From Anthopleura xanthogrammica (Eukaryota > Cnidaria > Anthozoa > Actiniaria > Actiniidae), in the NCBI GenBank assembly GCA_964019055.1, contig OZ025213.1, positions 6,870,472 through 6,934,471 on the forward strand: a stretch of 64,000 bases of DNA, read 5' to 3'. The translations under genes and the position numbers were made by a program. The notes beneath the pieces are model-generated. The model saw only the letters and a list, made by a program, of their open reading frames with translations. It ran no database searches and was not told the origin of the DNA. Within the stretch, counting starts at the first letter, position 1, and each line of letters starts with the position of its first letter. Shown in pieces: positions 21,132 to 34,605 of this stretch.

Positions 21132-24100
21132 TCATGAAGAATCTCCAGTAGAATGAGATTGGATATAAGTTTGATACAGAGAACCAAATATGCTGTTCTC
21201 TTGTAACATCAGAATTCTAGGATGACCAGTTTCTACTACTTTCCCTTTCTCGATAACAACAACTCTGTCATAATCAAGAATGGTGTCCAGACGATGTGCT
21301 ACAGCCAGAACAGTTTGTTCTTTTAGTTGGTATTTGATGGTGTCTTGAATGATTCTGTCTGTGGCAAAGTCTACGTTGGCAGTGGCTTCGTCCAATACTA
21401 TTATCTTTTTCTTCTGCAAAAGAGCTCGTGCAAGGCATAATAGCTGTCTTTGGCCCACGCTTAAGTTGGACCCTCCTTCCTTGACCATGTGTTCAAGACT
21501 GTCGGGCATGGACTCTACTAACGGTTTCAGTTGTACTTGTTCCAACACCGACCACAGCTGACTAGTTGTGCAGTTTCCTGTTGGATCCAAGTTATATCGA
21601 ACACTTCCTGTAAATAGAAATGGGTCTTGTGGAATACAACCAATGGCACTGCGACTGTCTTGAACGTTAAGATCTTCAATGACGACTTGATCGATGACAA
21701 TGGACCCAGAATGCACTTGAGGAAGTCGAAAGAGAGCTGATATGATGGAAGATTTTCCAGCACCCGTCCGTCCCACGATTCCAATCTTCTCTCCACTTTG
21801 GATGCTTAAGTTGATTCCTTTGAGTGCCTGCGGTGCTCCAGGATAGTATGTCAGCTTAACATCATTGAAGGACAGAGAGCCATTTGTAGGCCATTGTTGT
21901 GGTGGTCGTGTCTTCACTTCATAGCCAGGATTCCTTTCAAGCACAGTGTAATGAATCACTCTCTCTACTGATGTCATAGCATTCTCCATGTTTCCTACAG
22001 CGAAGGCAATATTGCACGTAGATGACAGTTTTATTGCATAGAAAATCAGAAAACCCACCGAAACTGAAATGAAAGGTTGAATAAGCTTCATCAGGTACTT
22101 TGTGTAAGTTTGACTAAAATGAACTATTAGCTGAAGCGTCATTATTTCTCTTACGGATTTAAAAAGAAAACTACTGAAGGAAAGTGAGAAAATATTAACA
22201 CTAGACTTACTGCTATCATGACTGGTCAACAGAGACACAACTGTAACGCACGTCACACATAATGTTAAGATCAAATCCACTCTAAAAATCATCCACGATT
22301 TGAGACCAAATACCACTAGCATTGCCTTATTCATGTCATCTTGATACCTGAGAATGAATCCAGTATATGCATATTTAGTTACATTACTCATGAACTTCAA
22401 CTAGACCCAACTTCATAGCTTTGTGCTAGTTGGAATGAGCACTTACCTTTGCATTTTCTTATTTTGAAGCTCTTTTCGATCAAATGCTCTGATAACGGGT
22501 GCTCCTTCAATGGTTTGCACGAAGTGTTCATAAACAGGACTTCCGCACATGGCCATTAATCGTTGAGCCTCTCTTGACGCCTGTAAGTAATACTTTGCCT
22601 GAAATATTACAACACATATAACAAGTAAAGTAGGCACCACCAATATTGGATTGGTTACGCACATGATTCCAAAATCAAAAGTGCATGTAAAAAACATTAT
22701 GAAATTGCGGAGAGAGAGCTCCACTAGGGTGTCATCCATTACAAACGTATCTTGTGAAAAACGGTTGAGGATTCTTCCTGGTGGATTGGTATCGAAAAAC
22801 CTTATGGGGCACCTCAATATAGTAGATAACATTTGCTTGTGCAACTCTTTGGATGCATTTAGACTCAGATTGAGTACACCGATTGTGAACAAAAGGAAGA
22901 AGAAAAAAGAGCAAATGGCTATTGCTGAATAGATGTAAAGGTTTGTCAAACTCTGTTGCTGTTTGGGGGAAAGTTTGATCCAGTGTAAAAGCCAAAAGTA
23001 AGCGCCATTTGATGAACCTGAAATGGAATTCAAAAAAAGTACATCAGCAAACAACATTTGAATAAATTAAACTGTTGTTTTCAATTTTACGATAGATATT
23101 GAGTAGACTTACACTGGCAAAGTAATCCCAGTAAAAGTAACATGATTAGCACAGGAATACCGCTTCCAGACCGCATGTACTTCCAGTACGTTTTGAGGGA
23201 GACGATTCCCGCACGTTTCTCTTCTTCTTCCATTCTATTATTGTCTTCATCGTCATCTTTCACTCGATGGTCCATCTTTTCATTTTCCTTCGCAATGACA
23301 GCTTCATACTTTCTATTTTGTCTTGTACTCATTATTTTCTCAAGACCTTCATCAGGCATGTCTATCTCATCAATGGTCCCTTGTTTAACAATCATCCCAT
23401 TCTCCATGATCACAATTTCATCCACATCCTTCAAATAGTGCACGTGATGAGTGACAAGTACTCGGAGTCGATTAGACAATAGTCCAATAATGCACTCATT
23501 AAACACATGACGTCCGACTTTAGAATCAATGGCACTGAGTGGATCGTCGAGTAGATAGATGTCTGCATCTTGATATACTGCGCGTGCCAAATTGACTCTT
23601 GCTCGCTGACCACCACTGAGTCTGGCGCCTCTTTCCCCAACATAGGTCAAGTCACCGTGTGGTAATATGTTGAAGTCGGTATCGAGTGCGCATGCCCTAA
23701 CAGTCTCATCGTACCTTTTCTTGTCAAAAGCACCACCAAAAAGAATGTTGTCCCGTATGGTACCAGAAAACACCCAAGCTGTTTGAGGAACGATAGCTAT
23801 GTTGCCTTTGACGAGAACATGTCCCTGTGTAAGGGGAAGTTCCCCTAGAATAATATTAAGTAACGATGATTTACCACAGCCGATCTTACCGATGACTGCT
23901 ACAAGTTTGGAGTCATTGGTCTGTAAGTCTATTCCGTTCAAGAGCAATTTACCACTTGCGATGTTGCTATTGAAAGAATGAGGAGTTTTGCTGACAACTT
24001 TAGATAAATGTAGTCCAGGGATTATCTTGGGAGACGGACAATCTTCGCTCATGATCGGTAATGATTCGTATTCAGTGTCTGGAATTGTCGGCATAATGTC

Positions 24101-27100
24101 CTCCTTGAGCTGATTGTTGTTAATCTGTCCATCCTCATTTTTATGCTTGTCACTCAATAAAAAGTCCTGAATTCTTTGTATGCTTACTTTAAGGTTGCTC
24201 ACATATTCTACCTCAAGCGTAAACCAGTATACAGATGTAGGAAAAATGCACATGAAAGTCAATAGCGTAAAGACATTCCTGGCATCGATCACGTGGCCCG
24301 TATACAACAAAACAGTGATGGCTAGGAATGAAGCGTTGTTCATCAAAGTTAAATTCAACGTGTAAAACAAACCTCTGAAGACATTATTCGAGAAGGCTTG
24401 CTTAATTTCTTGGCTGTAAGTAAATATAAAATGCGAATCAATGTGAGTGTTCATCAATAGGACAATAACATCAATTTTGCGCCCGAGCGCAGCTACAAGG
24501 GCCACAAATAAACAATATGCTCGACAAAAGCAAGTTATTATCATTATGTCGATTATCATTAATATACAAGACCAAGTTATACAAATTCTTCAATATCAAA
24601 AGTTAGAATTTTTATAATAAACATTTTCATTTAAAAACAAAGTTTTTATACATACAAAACAAGTAAACATCAAACGCACGCGCTTTGAAATGGTTTCCTT
24701 AAGATCTGATTGGCTGACAGCAGTCGTAAGACATTCTCTCAACCAATCAGCCCGCGCGCTTGGCGTTTGGCCCGCTAAACTGAACGTTTTAGTGAGGACA
24801 GTTTAATATTGATGATAATAGGTGTTGGAAATGGCTTTGATGCGCAGAAATGAGAGATATTCACATTTAAATTTTACCTTCTTGCTTGTCTAATTACTCG
24901 CTCCATTAATGTCTCCAACACATTCATCTTGATGACTCGTATTCCCGCAACGACGTCACATAATAACTTCAAACGAAAATCTGTTGTTCTTGTCATTTTG
25001 ACACGAATCTGCCGCAATACTCTACCAATTGCAAAGTTGCACATAAGGATAATAGACAGGTATCCGATGGCTGCCGTAATCTCAATTCCAACCAGCTGCC
25101 AAAGAAGCAACGCAACCACCAACAGCTCAAGTGGCGCTTGAATGAAGATTGGACTGTATATAAAAACGTATTCTAATGTCTCTAAATCCTTTGATATCAG
25201 GCTCAGCATGTGACCAGAAGTGAAGTTGTCGAGATGATAACGTGGGTTGGAAATGATCTAAATAAACACGAATCGAATATTAGTATAAGAAATACCACCT
25301 AAGTTCTCGAAAAATTAATGAAAAATACCACTTTTTTCGACCCTGCTCTGCGGGGCAGCATATATACAATTTGTCTGCGCATGCGCCCGATTTGAACCTC
25401 AGGCATCCCAAGTTAAATTTTACGGTTTTAGAAACGCTGTTTAAATCGTTATAAAAGCTTTAAAAAATTAAAAAGTTGCTCTCTGTCCGGCGAAGTAAGG
25501 GAATTATTTGTGTGGGATTCCTGTGGTTTGACAATGTTTATTCCGAATGATTTTTTTTTCAAGTAGAAGAGTGAAGTTTCTAGGATTTGCCGACTAGTAT
25601 GTTATATTCCCCTTGTGTGGCTACCGAGTGACAGGTGTCACTGCACGTGATCAAAGGCGATCAGTTCATTTTAGTGTTTTTGGAATGTGGATATCGTACA
25701 GTCTGGTAAGGATTCATAAGTTTGAAATTCGCTTTATTTATTTATCTACGTCATGTTAACAGCATAACTTTCTTTAATTTAGAAAACCTACTTCTCAGCT
25801 GTTATTACTCAGTATTCCTACTGCGGAACTGCTTAAATTTGAACCGGATTATGGTCGGTAAAAAGGTCTAATGAACGAAGGAATGTGAACTAGTTAGTTG
25901 AGTTGAAAGACTGTATTAAACCGCATTTATATACAACTTATGTGAATTGGAGTCACATAAAAGTTTTCAGACTCATACGAGTTAATTCTTTGCTGTCCGA
26001 AGGGACAGAATTTGGATAGTTGGATCACAAGCTTCATTCACTCAGAGAAATTATGTCTCTGCATTCGTGGCCGGGAATGGCAGCCACAATAGAACCAGAC
26101 GTCGCCGAAATAAGGAGTGACATTTTCGTTTGAGGAAGAGAGCTCCGAACAAGAATTCCAAGCCGAGAAAAGGAAGGAACTAAAACAGAAAGGGAAATTT
26201 CTGCGTTTAAATCAAGAGCAGGCTATATAGGAGCCTTGACGAAAGCTCGAAAACAACTAAAAGTGTGCATCGAAAACAACGATTCTTTGAGGAATGTGTC
26301 GGCCGCCAAAAGGGCATACGACAACGCGTGGCGTAAATTTATCGACTCACATGAGAAATACATCGGATGTTTGGATTCAGAAGAAAAGAAAAAAGTAGCT
26401 TGTTTAAGTTATGATGAGCTAATGGAGAAGAAAGTAAGTCTTGATAATAGAGCGACAGAGTGTACAACAAGAGCAAAAGAAGACGCCGAACGAAGAGGAG
26501 AACATGTTAGTTTCACCGCCGGCGAAGCCTCACTTCGTACCCGTTCAATTAATTCTTCAAGATCATCTGTAATCTCAAAGAAGAGAGAATTATTAGCGTT
26601 AGCCCAATTGAAGATTCGCCAGTTGACCGAACGACAAGATTTGGAGCGAAAATTAGCTGACTTACAACAGCAAAAGGCAATAATGGAGGCCAAAAATGAA
26701 GCTGAAAGGGCAATGGTGAGTTTGAATATTTACGAAGAAACTAGTGAGAAGAGTGAGGATAAAAATAATGAATTGAATCCAGAAGAAGAAGGGGAAAGGG
26801 TTCAAGAAATACCAGTTATAATCACAGAAACCAAAGAGGAAGATGATTATCCCTCTGACATAAACTATGTTCCATCAATTAGTAGCATTACATCCTATAC
26901 CCCAATCAAGCCTACAAGGAATAAACAAATTATACCAAGTAACAGTACACAGAAAAAACAAACTGAGATTAAATCAGCCATGGGGCTTGTAGATTGTCAG
27001 GAGACTATGACTTACATTATTTCAGATCCAAAAATACCTGAGAAACATAGCAAGGTCAGAGAGACTGAACCATCAAACAGAGATATACAAGTATCCAAGT

Positions 27101-30100
27101 TTGCCCCCCATTCACCAGTACATACAGCAACCCAGACGGAGGATTACTTAAAGCTAATAATACCTCCTCCTCCAGAATTCCAAGAATTAGAACTGGACCC
27201 TGGGGACATCAAGAATCCAGACGAGTCAGTTGTGGATTCAGTTGTAATGCATAGTACACCCAAAAGAGTATCATTTGACCAAACAACACCCCTAGAAGAA
27301 AACTCTGTCTTACCACAGTCAGTCCAGAAGAGACAAATTTATCCATCGGAAGGAAGTTTGCCCTTGTCAATGCAATCACAATCAACACAGAGAGTTGATG
27401 CTGGGGAAGAGATAGTGAGGGCTTTACGTCAAGTAGTTGCCACACCCAAGATAGAGTACATGCACTTTGATGGTAATCCTATGAAGTATGTTTCCTTCAT
27501 ACACAACTTTGAAACTTGTCTGGAGAAAGATAACCCTGATGATTCTAGAAAATTGCAACTTTTAATTCAACATTGTGAGGGTAAAGCTAGAGAAACTATT
27601 GAAAGCTGTGTAAACCTACCAGTGGACATAGCATACACAACTGCCAAAAATGCCCTGTTTGAGAATTTTGGTAGGCCTCATATTGTTGCTAGAGCCCACA
27701 TAAACAAGTTGGAGAGCTTAAATGTTATCAGGAATGCTGATGGACAGACGCTGTTGGAGTTTGCCAGACATTTAGAAGTAGCAGAGAGAACCTTAAATGG
27801 TATGGGGTCACAGTATCTTAGTGATTTAAATCACATGAGTACACTAAGAGAACTTAACAAAAAACTACCAATGTTTCTGAGAGCAAGGTGGACCGAAAGA
27901 GCAGGAAAGATAATCACTTCTGGATTAAGACCAAGATTTACAGATTTCCTTCAGTTTGTTAAAGAAAGAGCTAAACTGGTGAACAATGAATTTGGAGAGG
28001 ACATGAGAGTCAACGTTGTCAGAGAGAAAGAAAGAAAGAATGGTCCTGTTAGGCCGAGAGGATTTCCACAAAGAGTCTCGACGTTTGCTACGAGCTTAAC
28101 TACAAGCATGAATGACAAGCCCAATGATTCACGCACAGAAAGGACGGCGAAGATGGAGTGTGCAGCTTGCTCAGGTCAACACAAAATTTGGAAGTGTGAT
28201 AAGTTTAAGCGACTTTCTTACGAAGAAAAGAGGAAAACCGTGCGGAAGTACCGACTCTGCATCAAGTGTCTGAATGAAGGTCATATGATGAAGATGTGCC
28301 GAAAGACAGAGCTAAAGTGTCAACATCCAGGCTCTAATGAGGAACATAACACGTTGCTACACCCTGATGGGACTGAGAAAAGAACCGGTGGCGAAGACTG
28401 CCACAAAGACCACCCCTCGAGGAGTGAAGCGGTTGAGCAACAAAGAGCACGCCACACAGCCGAGCCCTTAGGCAATGTAACTGGGGCCGGGAACAGCAGT
28501 AAAGCATCTTGCGTCGATATGAACTCCAAGACAAGCCTGGCAACTGGGGCCGGAGAGAAGCAAGTATGCTTAGGAGTCGTACCGGTTAAGGTCCAATCGA
28601 AGGAAGGAGGTAAGGTATTAGAGACGTACGCCTTACTAGATAGTGGTTCGGAAGTGACGTTGTGCCAAGAACAGTTAAGCATCAAACTTGGATTAAATGG
28701 CCAGAAGAGCAGTTTTAAGCTGACAGGTATGACGGGAACTAAGGACATACAAGGCGAGTTAGTAGACTTAGTCGTAAAGTCTATGGATGAGACGACCTCT
28801 ATAGAGTTGTTTAAAGTAAGAACTATTAAAGAAATTCCGATTTCCAATGATTGCATCCCAAAGACCGAAGATCTAAATAAATGGCCACACCTTAAAGACA
28901 TAGATTGCAGAGAGCTGAAAACCAAGGAGGTGATGCTATTAATTGGTCTGAAGGAGAAACCAGGATTGTTTGTGCCTTTAGAGTGCAGAGCAAGAGGTCA
29001 GGATGAACCAATAGCGATCCGCTATAGCCTTGGATGGACGGTAATGGGTCCTATGAGAGGAAAGAGAGAAAGTAGAAGTTTCTCGAGTCACTTGGTACGA
29101 GTAATTGATAGCCCGGACAACCTTCATGCTGATTTAGAAGTTAAGCAATTTGGAGGAACCCTTAGGTCAAAGGACGAACTCCAGAGCGAAGAATGTAAAG
29201 GACCAAAGGAGATGGCCAAACGGAAACTGCAGATTTCTCGAAGTGAAGAGACAGAATGTCAAATACAGGAAGAACAGTTGCAGCAGCAGCTGGAGAGACT
29301 CTGGAAGACGGACTTCGGAGATTCGACTGTCAGTGATAAAGTAAATCCTTCTTTGGAAGATCAAAGCGCCTTAGAAATCATGGAAAGAACATTAAAGAAA
29401 GTGAATGGCCACTATCAAGTAGCTCTGCCGTGGCGCAGTCAACCACCTTATTTGCCAACCAACAGAGAAATGGCAAAGAAGAGATGTCTTCTTCTGCAAA
29501 AGAGACTGCAGAGGGACAATGGCTTGTTCGAGAAATACAAAGCGACCATGCGCGAGTACATAGATAAAGGTCATGCTCAAAAGATTCCAGAGAACGAGCT
29601 GAAGGTAGAAGATAGACCCATCTGGTATCTGCCACACCACCCAGTAACTCACCCGTTAAAACCAGATAAAGTCAGGGTCGTTTTTGACTGCGCAGCGAAA
29701 CAACAAGGGACATCTTTGAATCAACAGTTATTGCAGGGACCAGACCTAACAAATAATTTGGTAGGTGTCTTGAGCAGATTCAGACAGGAACCTGTAGGAC
29801 TAGTTTCGGACATTGAAGCAATGTTCCATCAAGTTCTGGTAGAACCAAAGGACTGCGATGCTTAAAGAAAACAGCGGAACTCGAGCAAGAAGGGTTTGAC
29901 CCTGATACAATGAAGACTGTCAACACAAACATGTATGTTGATGACTTGATGAAGTCAACTAGTTCAACAGAGAAAGCAATCCAATTAACGGATCAACTGA
30001 GAAATTTACTCGAAAGATCAGGCTTTCGTTTGACAAAGTGGTACAGTAATGACAGAGAGGTACTGGCAGCAATACCAGAGCAAGAAAGAGCTAAATCAGT

Positions 30101-33100
30101 CGTCAATCTTGATTTAGAGAAGCTACCTACAGAAAGCGCCCTCGGGTTGAAATGGAACATCGAAGCCGACAAGTTTGTGTGGGAGGTCCTAGAGAAGATT
30201 CGCCAACTAGTAAAAGAAAGGCCGAAGACGCGTAGAGGTATATTGTCCATTGTATATTCCCTCTTCGATCCCTTGGGGTTCATAGCGCCATATATCATGA
30301 AGGCCAAGCTAATATTGCAAACACTTAGTAGGAAACAGTTCGGTTGGGACGATCCTATATCGGAAGACGAAAGTGAACAGTGGATGCGTTGGCTGGAAGA
30401 CCTCCCGAAGCTTCAAGAAATCCAGGTTGATAGATGTTTCACACCCAAAGACTTCGGAGAAGTAGAAACTATACAATTACATCTTTTCTCCGATGCTTCG
30501 CGTCAAGGATACGCAGCGGTTGCCTATCTTCGTTTCGTCAACGTTGAACAACGAGTTCACTGTGCGTTTGTTCTGGGGAAAGCAAGACTAGCCCCCATCC
30601 GCGAAATTTCCATACCAAGATTGGAACTAACAGCAGCTGTTATATCAGTGAAACTTGTCAAGATAATACGAGAACAATTAGAGATATCCATAGACCAGGT
30701 TGTCTATTGGACCGATTCTACGTCAGTACTCAAGTGTATTAACAGCAAAACGAAGCGATTCCACACGTTTGAATCGAATCGGCTGACAATCATACATAAC
30801 GGGTCAACGCCGTTGGAATGGAAGTACGTCAACAGAGATGACAACCCAGCAGACGACGGTTCAAAGGGATTAAAGCTTGACAACTTGCTAAAGAACGACC
30901 GCTGGCTGAAAGGCCCGAGTTTCCTGTGGAAGCAGGAGTTTCCAGCAGTGAGACGGGAGGCTCAGATCTACGCGTCAACCGGCAAGCAGAACGTTCTAGA
31001 CGAGTTGATCATGCGTTACTCTTCGTGGTGGAAGTTAAAAAGAGCTGTCGCATGGATTATTAGATTTCAAGAGAACCTGAAAGCCAAAGCCCAGAAGGAC
31101 AAGAAGGCTGAGACTGAAGATATAGCTCGCCACAACCAACAAAGGGAAAATGTGAGAAAGGTCGCTGTACTGACAGTAGAAGAACTTCGCAAGGCAGAAG
31201 CTTTGATAATTCAACGAGTGCAGAAAGCATCATTTTCAGACGTGATAGATATACTGTCTAGAGAAAATCCAAGTAAGAACGAAAAAACAATCAAGAGATC
31301 TATTCAGAAAGCTGGAGCTTCTATCTTCAAACTGAACCCGCAGTTAAATGACGGATTACTACGAGTGGGAGGGCGCCTCGTGAACGCTCCAATTAAAGAA
31401 GACATGAAGCATCCAATTATTTTACCTTACATGGGACACGTAACAGATTTAATCATCGATTATTACCACGTTAGCGTAGGCCATATGGGCCAAGAAAGTG
31501 TACTTTCATCCCTTAGAAAGAAGTTTTGGATCGTCAAAGGAAGATCAGCAGTACGACGCAGGGTAAGAAAGTGTATGAATTGCCAGCGAAGGAACGCAAG
31601 ACCGGGAGATCAGTTTATGGCAAATTTGCCACAGCATCGATTGCAACCAAACATGCCACCTTTCACCTACGTGGGGGTCGATTATTTTGGTCCGCTTGAA
31701 GTGAAACAAGGAAGATCCCGCGTAAAAAGATATGGGTGTTTATTCACGTGCCTAGCGTCGAGGGCGGTGCACATAGAAATTGCGCATTCGCTCAACACTG
31801 ATTCTATGATTAATGCGTTAAGAAGATTCATCTCACTACGAGGCTGTCCAAAGGTGATCCGTAGTGACAACGGGACCAATTTCACCAGCGCAAATAAAGA
31901 GTTGAAAGAAGAGCTGAAGAAGTGGAATCAAGAGAGAATTGATGTATGCGATGTATGCGCACAGAAAGACATCAAATGGGAGTTCAACCCTCCAGCAGCA
32001 AGCCACATGGGTGGCGTTTGGGAAAGGATGATTCGCTCAACTCGACAAATACTTAAAGCGTTGTTAAAAGAACAATTAGTCAACGACGAAGTTCTTTCAA
32101 CCGTGATGGCGGAAGTAGTTAATATCCTGAACAGCAGGCCACTATCACGCAACAGTGACAGCCCAACAGACGATCAGCCTCTAACCCCTAATCATCTGTT
32201 ACATTTGCGACCAAGTCCAAGTCTGCCTCCAGGCACCTTTAACAGGGATGACGTCTACTGCAACCGGCAGTGGAGACAAGCACAATATTTAAGTAATGTG
32301 TTTTGGCAGCGATGGACCAAGGAGTACTTACCTACGTTGATTGAACGAAAGAAGTGGAACATTCCAAAGAGAAACCTGAAAGATGGAGATATGGTACTCC
32401 TCGCCGACGAGAACTTCCCAAGAGGGCAATGGCCATTAGCGCGCGTTGTCGAAGTTATCACAAGTCAAGACGGATACGTGCGAACAGCGAAGGTTAAGAC
32501 AACTTCTACAGTGGCGACGTGTGCGAAACGACATCGACAAAGAGAGGTCAAGACAAGCAGTGTCATCCTGACGAGGCCCGTCACGAAGCTATGTCTGCTG
32601 GAGATGGACGATTAAGGGACAGATTTATAGATAATATTAGTTCATATAATCTTTGTAGTTTAGTGCTCGTTAGCGAGCTTATTTGTTGTAAATGGACTCC
32701 GTAAGACTCCATTTAGGGGCCGGTGTGGCTACCGAGTGACAGGTGTCACTGCACGTGATCAAAGGCGATCAGTTTATTTTAGTGTTTTTGGAATGTGGAT
32801 ATCGTACAGTCTGGTAAGGATTCATAAGTTTGAAATTCGCTTTATTTATTTATCTACGTCATGTTAACAGCATAACTTTCTTTAATTTAGAAAACCTACT
32901 TCTCAGCTGTTATTTTATTCAGTATTCCTACTGCGGAACTGCTTAAATTTGAACCGGATTATGGTCGGTAAAAAGGTCTAATGAACGAAGGAATGTGAAC
33001 TAGTTAGTTGAGTTGAAAGACTGTATTAAACCGCATTTATATACAACTTATGTGAATTGGAGTCACACCTTGCATGAATACTAATATATATTCCACCTGT

Positions 33101-34605
33101 TGGTACTACATCCCAAATGCCTTTAATTCCATACTCTTACATGTAAAGGTAAAGACTACGAATAGTAATAATAAAAGGAGTAAATGAAGTGAAATAACAA
33201 GAAACAAAGAACTACAAGAAACTGCGGGGTGGGGGGGGGGGGGGGGAGACAATCGAAAAGGAAAAAACGAAGAACTTACATTCGTGTAGGGCAGGATGAA
33301 ACGTCGAGCACCAACTATAACTAAAGATTAACATATGGAGCGTATATAAAGCGGTTCGAACTCCGGAGGCACAACTAACAATGACGAAAAATACTAAAGA
33401 ATGTGACGAATAGAACATTCAATGGCTAAGATATACTTGAAAACAGAACAAAAGAACACTAAACGAAAATACGTAAAAATTCTTATTCAGATCTAATACC
33501 CCCTGCATGTTGAATTATAGCTCGTTAGCCCCAAATCTTCCCTGAAAGATTTCAAAGAATTTGGACAGGCTTTCTGCGATATATTTAACCGAGAAGAACA
33601 AAGAAAACCGAGCTGATGTAAAAATAATTCCCTGATATAGGTGGTGCAACCTATAACAGAAATGCAAAGAATAAGCAATTATTGGACGAGGTTGAGCAAA
33701 ATATTGCAAGACACTAACAAATCGCGATATTTTACGATAACCGAGTTCAATAATTGTTTTATCATTCAAATTATTTTTTCTAATTTTTGAGGGGCAGTGC
33801 GCACGAGTCAAACAATAACAAAGAAGTCAGTACATTTTTTCAGGGAAGCGAGCCATTGTCAAATGCAACGTTACTGCGCATGAGCAGATCGTTATTTATA
33901 GGCAGTTATTTGCAGTTCTCTCGGCCAATCAAAATGACGGAAAAAATAATTTGAATGATAATATAGGTTACATACCTTATCATACACCAAGCCAATAAAG
34001 CCAGACTTAACTTGAGAAGCAGTTAGAGCTCCAAGATAAAACAAATGTGCCCTGAGAAAAGCTTGAATCAGACAAACTGTCGATAAACCGATCACATACA
34101 GAATTATTTGACAAGATATTTGTCGACTAATGTTATTAGTCACTGAGGTACTGCTCTTCGTTGTTGATGTGTGATTCGCGCGAAATGCTTGACTGCTTGC
34201 GGGTTTACCCATGTTTGCTTCATCCTCACTTTGCATCAGTTCCTTAAGAATTAAATTCAAAAATACTGGCTGTAGAACGCGACAAAACCTAAAAATAAAG
34301 AAAACCACCAAAATACTGCAGACGTGACATTTATCTAAAGATTGAACCAAGACTTTCCATAATTTTGGGGGCTTCTCTGTCGTCAACTGTTTATTCCATA
34401 GATGTTTGTACGTCCGTAAGCACACTCTGGTGGACGTCTGACCTGCAGGATGTGGTAGATCATTTTCCTTTAGGGGTCTTTGACTGGCCGTTCTAAGAAG
34501 ATTGGACAACCAACTGAAGGTTATGTAGGAGAAGATGTTCACGATTTTGGATGGCGTCGAATCTGTTTCTTCTTGTGATATCTTGGTGTACGATGTGTTG
34601 CCCAT
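21132..34605 (-). CDS. ABCC4-like: ABCC4/MRP4-like ABC transporter, copy B
   Basis: Six coding exons: 34605-33976, 25257-24878, 24413-23113, 23017-22447, 22386-22211 and 22063-21132, with the same phases as copy A; total 3990 nt, 1329 aa (one Leu fewer in exon 1). Walker A, signature (LSGGQ and LSVGQ), Walker B and H-loop residues are intact in both NBDs. Intron 1 is 8.7 kb because it holds a BEL/Pao element on the plus strand and a 286-bp MITE. The long frame at 21132-22400 reads through intron 5; the true junction joins TSHDSS to ISVGF, as alignment with ABCC4 demands. Copy B lacks about 190 bp in intron 5 that A and C keep. Differences from A are scattered substitutions such as VLERNPGY and MPDSLEHM. 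Whether the gene is expressed despite the insertion is unknown. Confidence 0.9.
25258..25615. other. Intron 1 of copy B, left of the LTR element
   Basis: It starts with about 45 bp of the AATACCAC MITE (25288-25331), then about 280 bp unique to copy B, including CGACCCTGCTCTGCGGGGCAG. No coding signal was seen. Confidence 0.6.
25616..25957 (+). repeat. 5' LTR of the BEL/Pao element
   Basis: 342 bp, TGTGGCTACC to GGAGTCACA, preceded by the CCTTG duplication. It would carry the promoter of the element. No primer-binding site was recognised directly after it (TAAAAGTTTTCAGAC follows). Confidence 0.95.
26053..29865 (+). pseudogene. BEL/Pao gag-protease-RT(N) polyprotein, broken
   Basis: An ATG at 26053 opens 26 codons, then an in-frame TGA (26131-26133); the same frame stays open to 29865, giving 1209 aa from 26236. 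Seen in order (numbering from 26236): a charged coiled-coil-like N-terminus; the DUF1759 gag-like region (about 405-560, YMHFDGNPMKYVSF); zinc knuckles with CAACSGQHKIWKC and CIKCLNEGHMMKMC (about 640-700); a retropepsin-like protease with LLDSGSEVTLC (about 800); then the start of RT with RVVFDCAAK and motif A (SDIEAMFHQ) close to the end. The frame closes right after motif A, where the next conserved RT block should be. It would supply capsid and enzymes for the retroelement; as it stands RT is incomplete. Confidence 0.88.
29866..32615 (+). pseudogene. BEL/Pao RT(C)-RNase H-integrase frame
   Basis: The frame is open from about 29863; its first ATG is at 29910, giving 901 aa. The catalytic YVDD is at residues 9-12, so the RT thumb side is here while motif A is in the preceding frame. 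Roughly 40-50 residues that normally join them, including the SPSCAN-type block, are absent and the frame changes, which points to a deletion. Downstream are an RNase H-like domain (LFSDASRQGYAAV, LELTAAV, YWTDSTSVLKC), an integrase zinc finger (HVSVGHMGQESV, CMNCQRRNA), the DDE core (YVGVDYFGP, IRSDNGTNF, GGVWERMIR) and a DUF5641 tail (PNHLLHLRPSPSLPPG). Integrase looks complete; the RT as a whole is not. Confidence 0.9.
32724..33067 (+). repeat. 3' LTR of the BEL/Pao element
   Basis: 344 bp, nearly identical to the 5' LTR: one C/T change near the CAGTTC/TATT site and a small indel in the TTATTACTCAG region. It is followed by the CCTTG duplication. Confidence 0.95.
33073..33673. other. Intron 1 of copy B, right of the LTR element
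   Basis: About 325 bp unique to copy B, including a homopolymer G run (33226-33246), then from about 33399 the shared intron-1 sequence resumes (AATGTGACGAATAGAACATT). The open frame at 33515-33811 is intronic; the same stretch is intronic in the other copies. Confidence 0.65.
33674..33959. mobile_element. 286-bp MITE in intron 1 of copy B
   Basis: AATA flanks both sides (33670-33673, 33960-33963), and the empty site AAGAATATAGG is intact in copies 0 and A. Subterminal inverted repeats (TCATTCAAATTATTTTTTCT and its inverse) lie at about 33763 and 33938. It sits 16 bp from the exon 1 donor, which is GTATGT here rather than the GTAAGT of A. Confidence 0.75.

Larger units (their letters stand above)
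25616..33067 (+). mobile_element. BEL/Pao LTR retrotransposon, young but defective
   Basis: LTRs at 25616-25957 and 32724-33067 start TGTGGCTACC and end GGAGTCACA. A CCTTG target duplication flanks the element (25611-25615, 33068-33072). A purine-rich tract (AGGGGCCGG) precedes the 3' LTR. Domain order is gag (DUF1759), zinc knuckles, aspartic protease (DUF1758), RT, RNase H, integrase and DUF5641, which is diagnostic of BEL/Pao. The LTRs differ by about one substitution and a short indel, so insertion is recent. An early stop and a deletion with frameshift inside RT make it non-autonomous. It lies antisense to its host gene, in intron 1 of ABCC copy B. Confidence 0.95.

Noticed and set aside
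21132..22400. Single 422-aa open frame joining two ABCC4 exons in copy B
   Set aside because: The middle part is intron 5 read in frame. Donor and acceptor consensus are present, copies A and C interrupt it with stops, and ABCC4 has no matching residues.
33212..33418. Pro-rich frame over the G homopolymer
   Set aside because: Created by a homopolymer run, a common sequencing and assembly weak spot.
33515..33811. 98-aa minus frame that looks like an extra ABCC exon
   Set aside because: The same stretch lies beyond the exon 1 donor in every copy, and has no counterpart in ABCC proteins.
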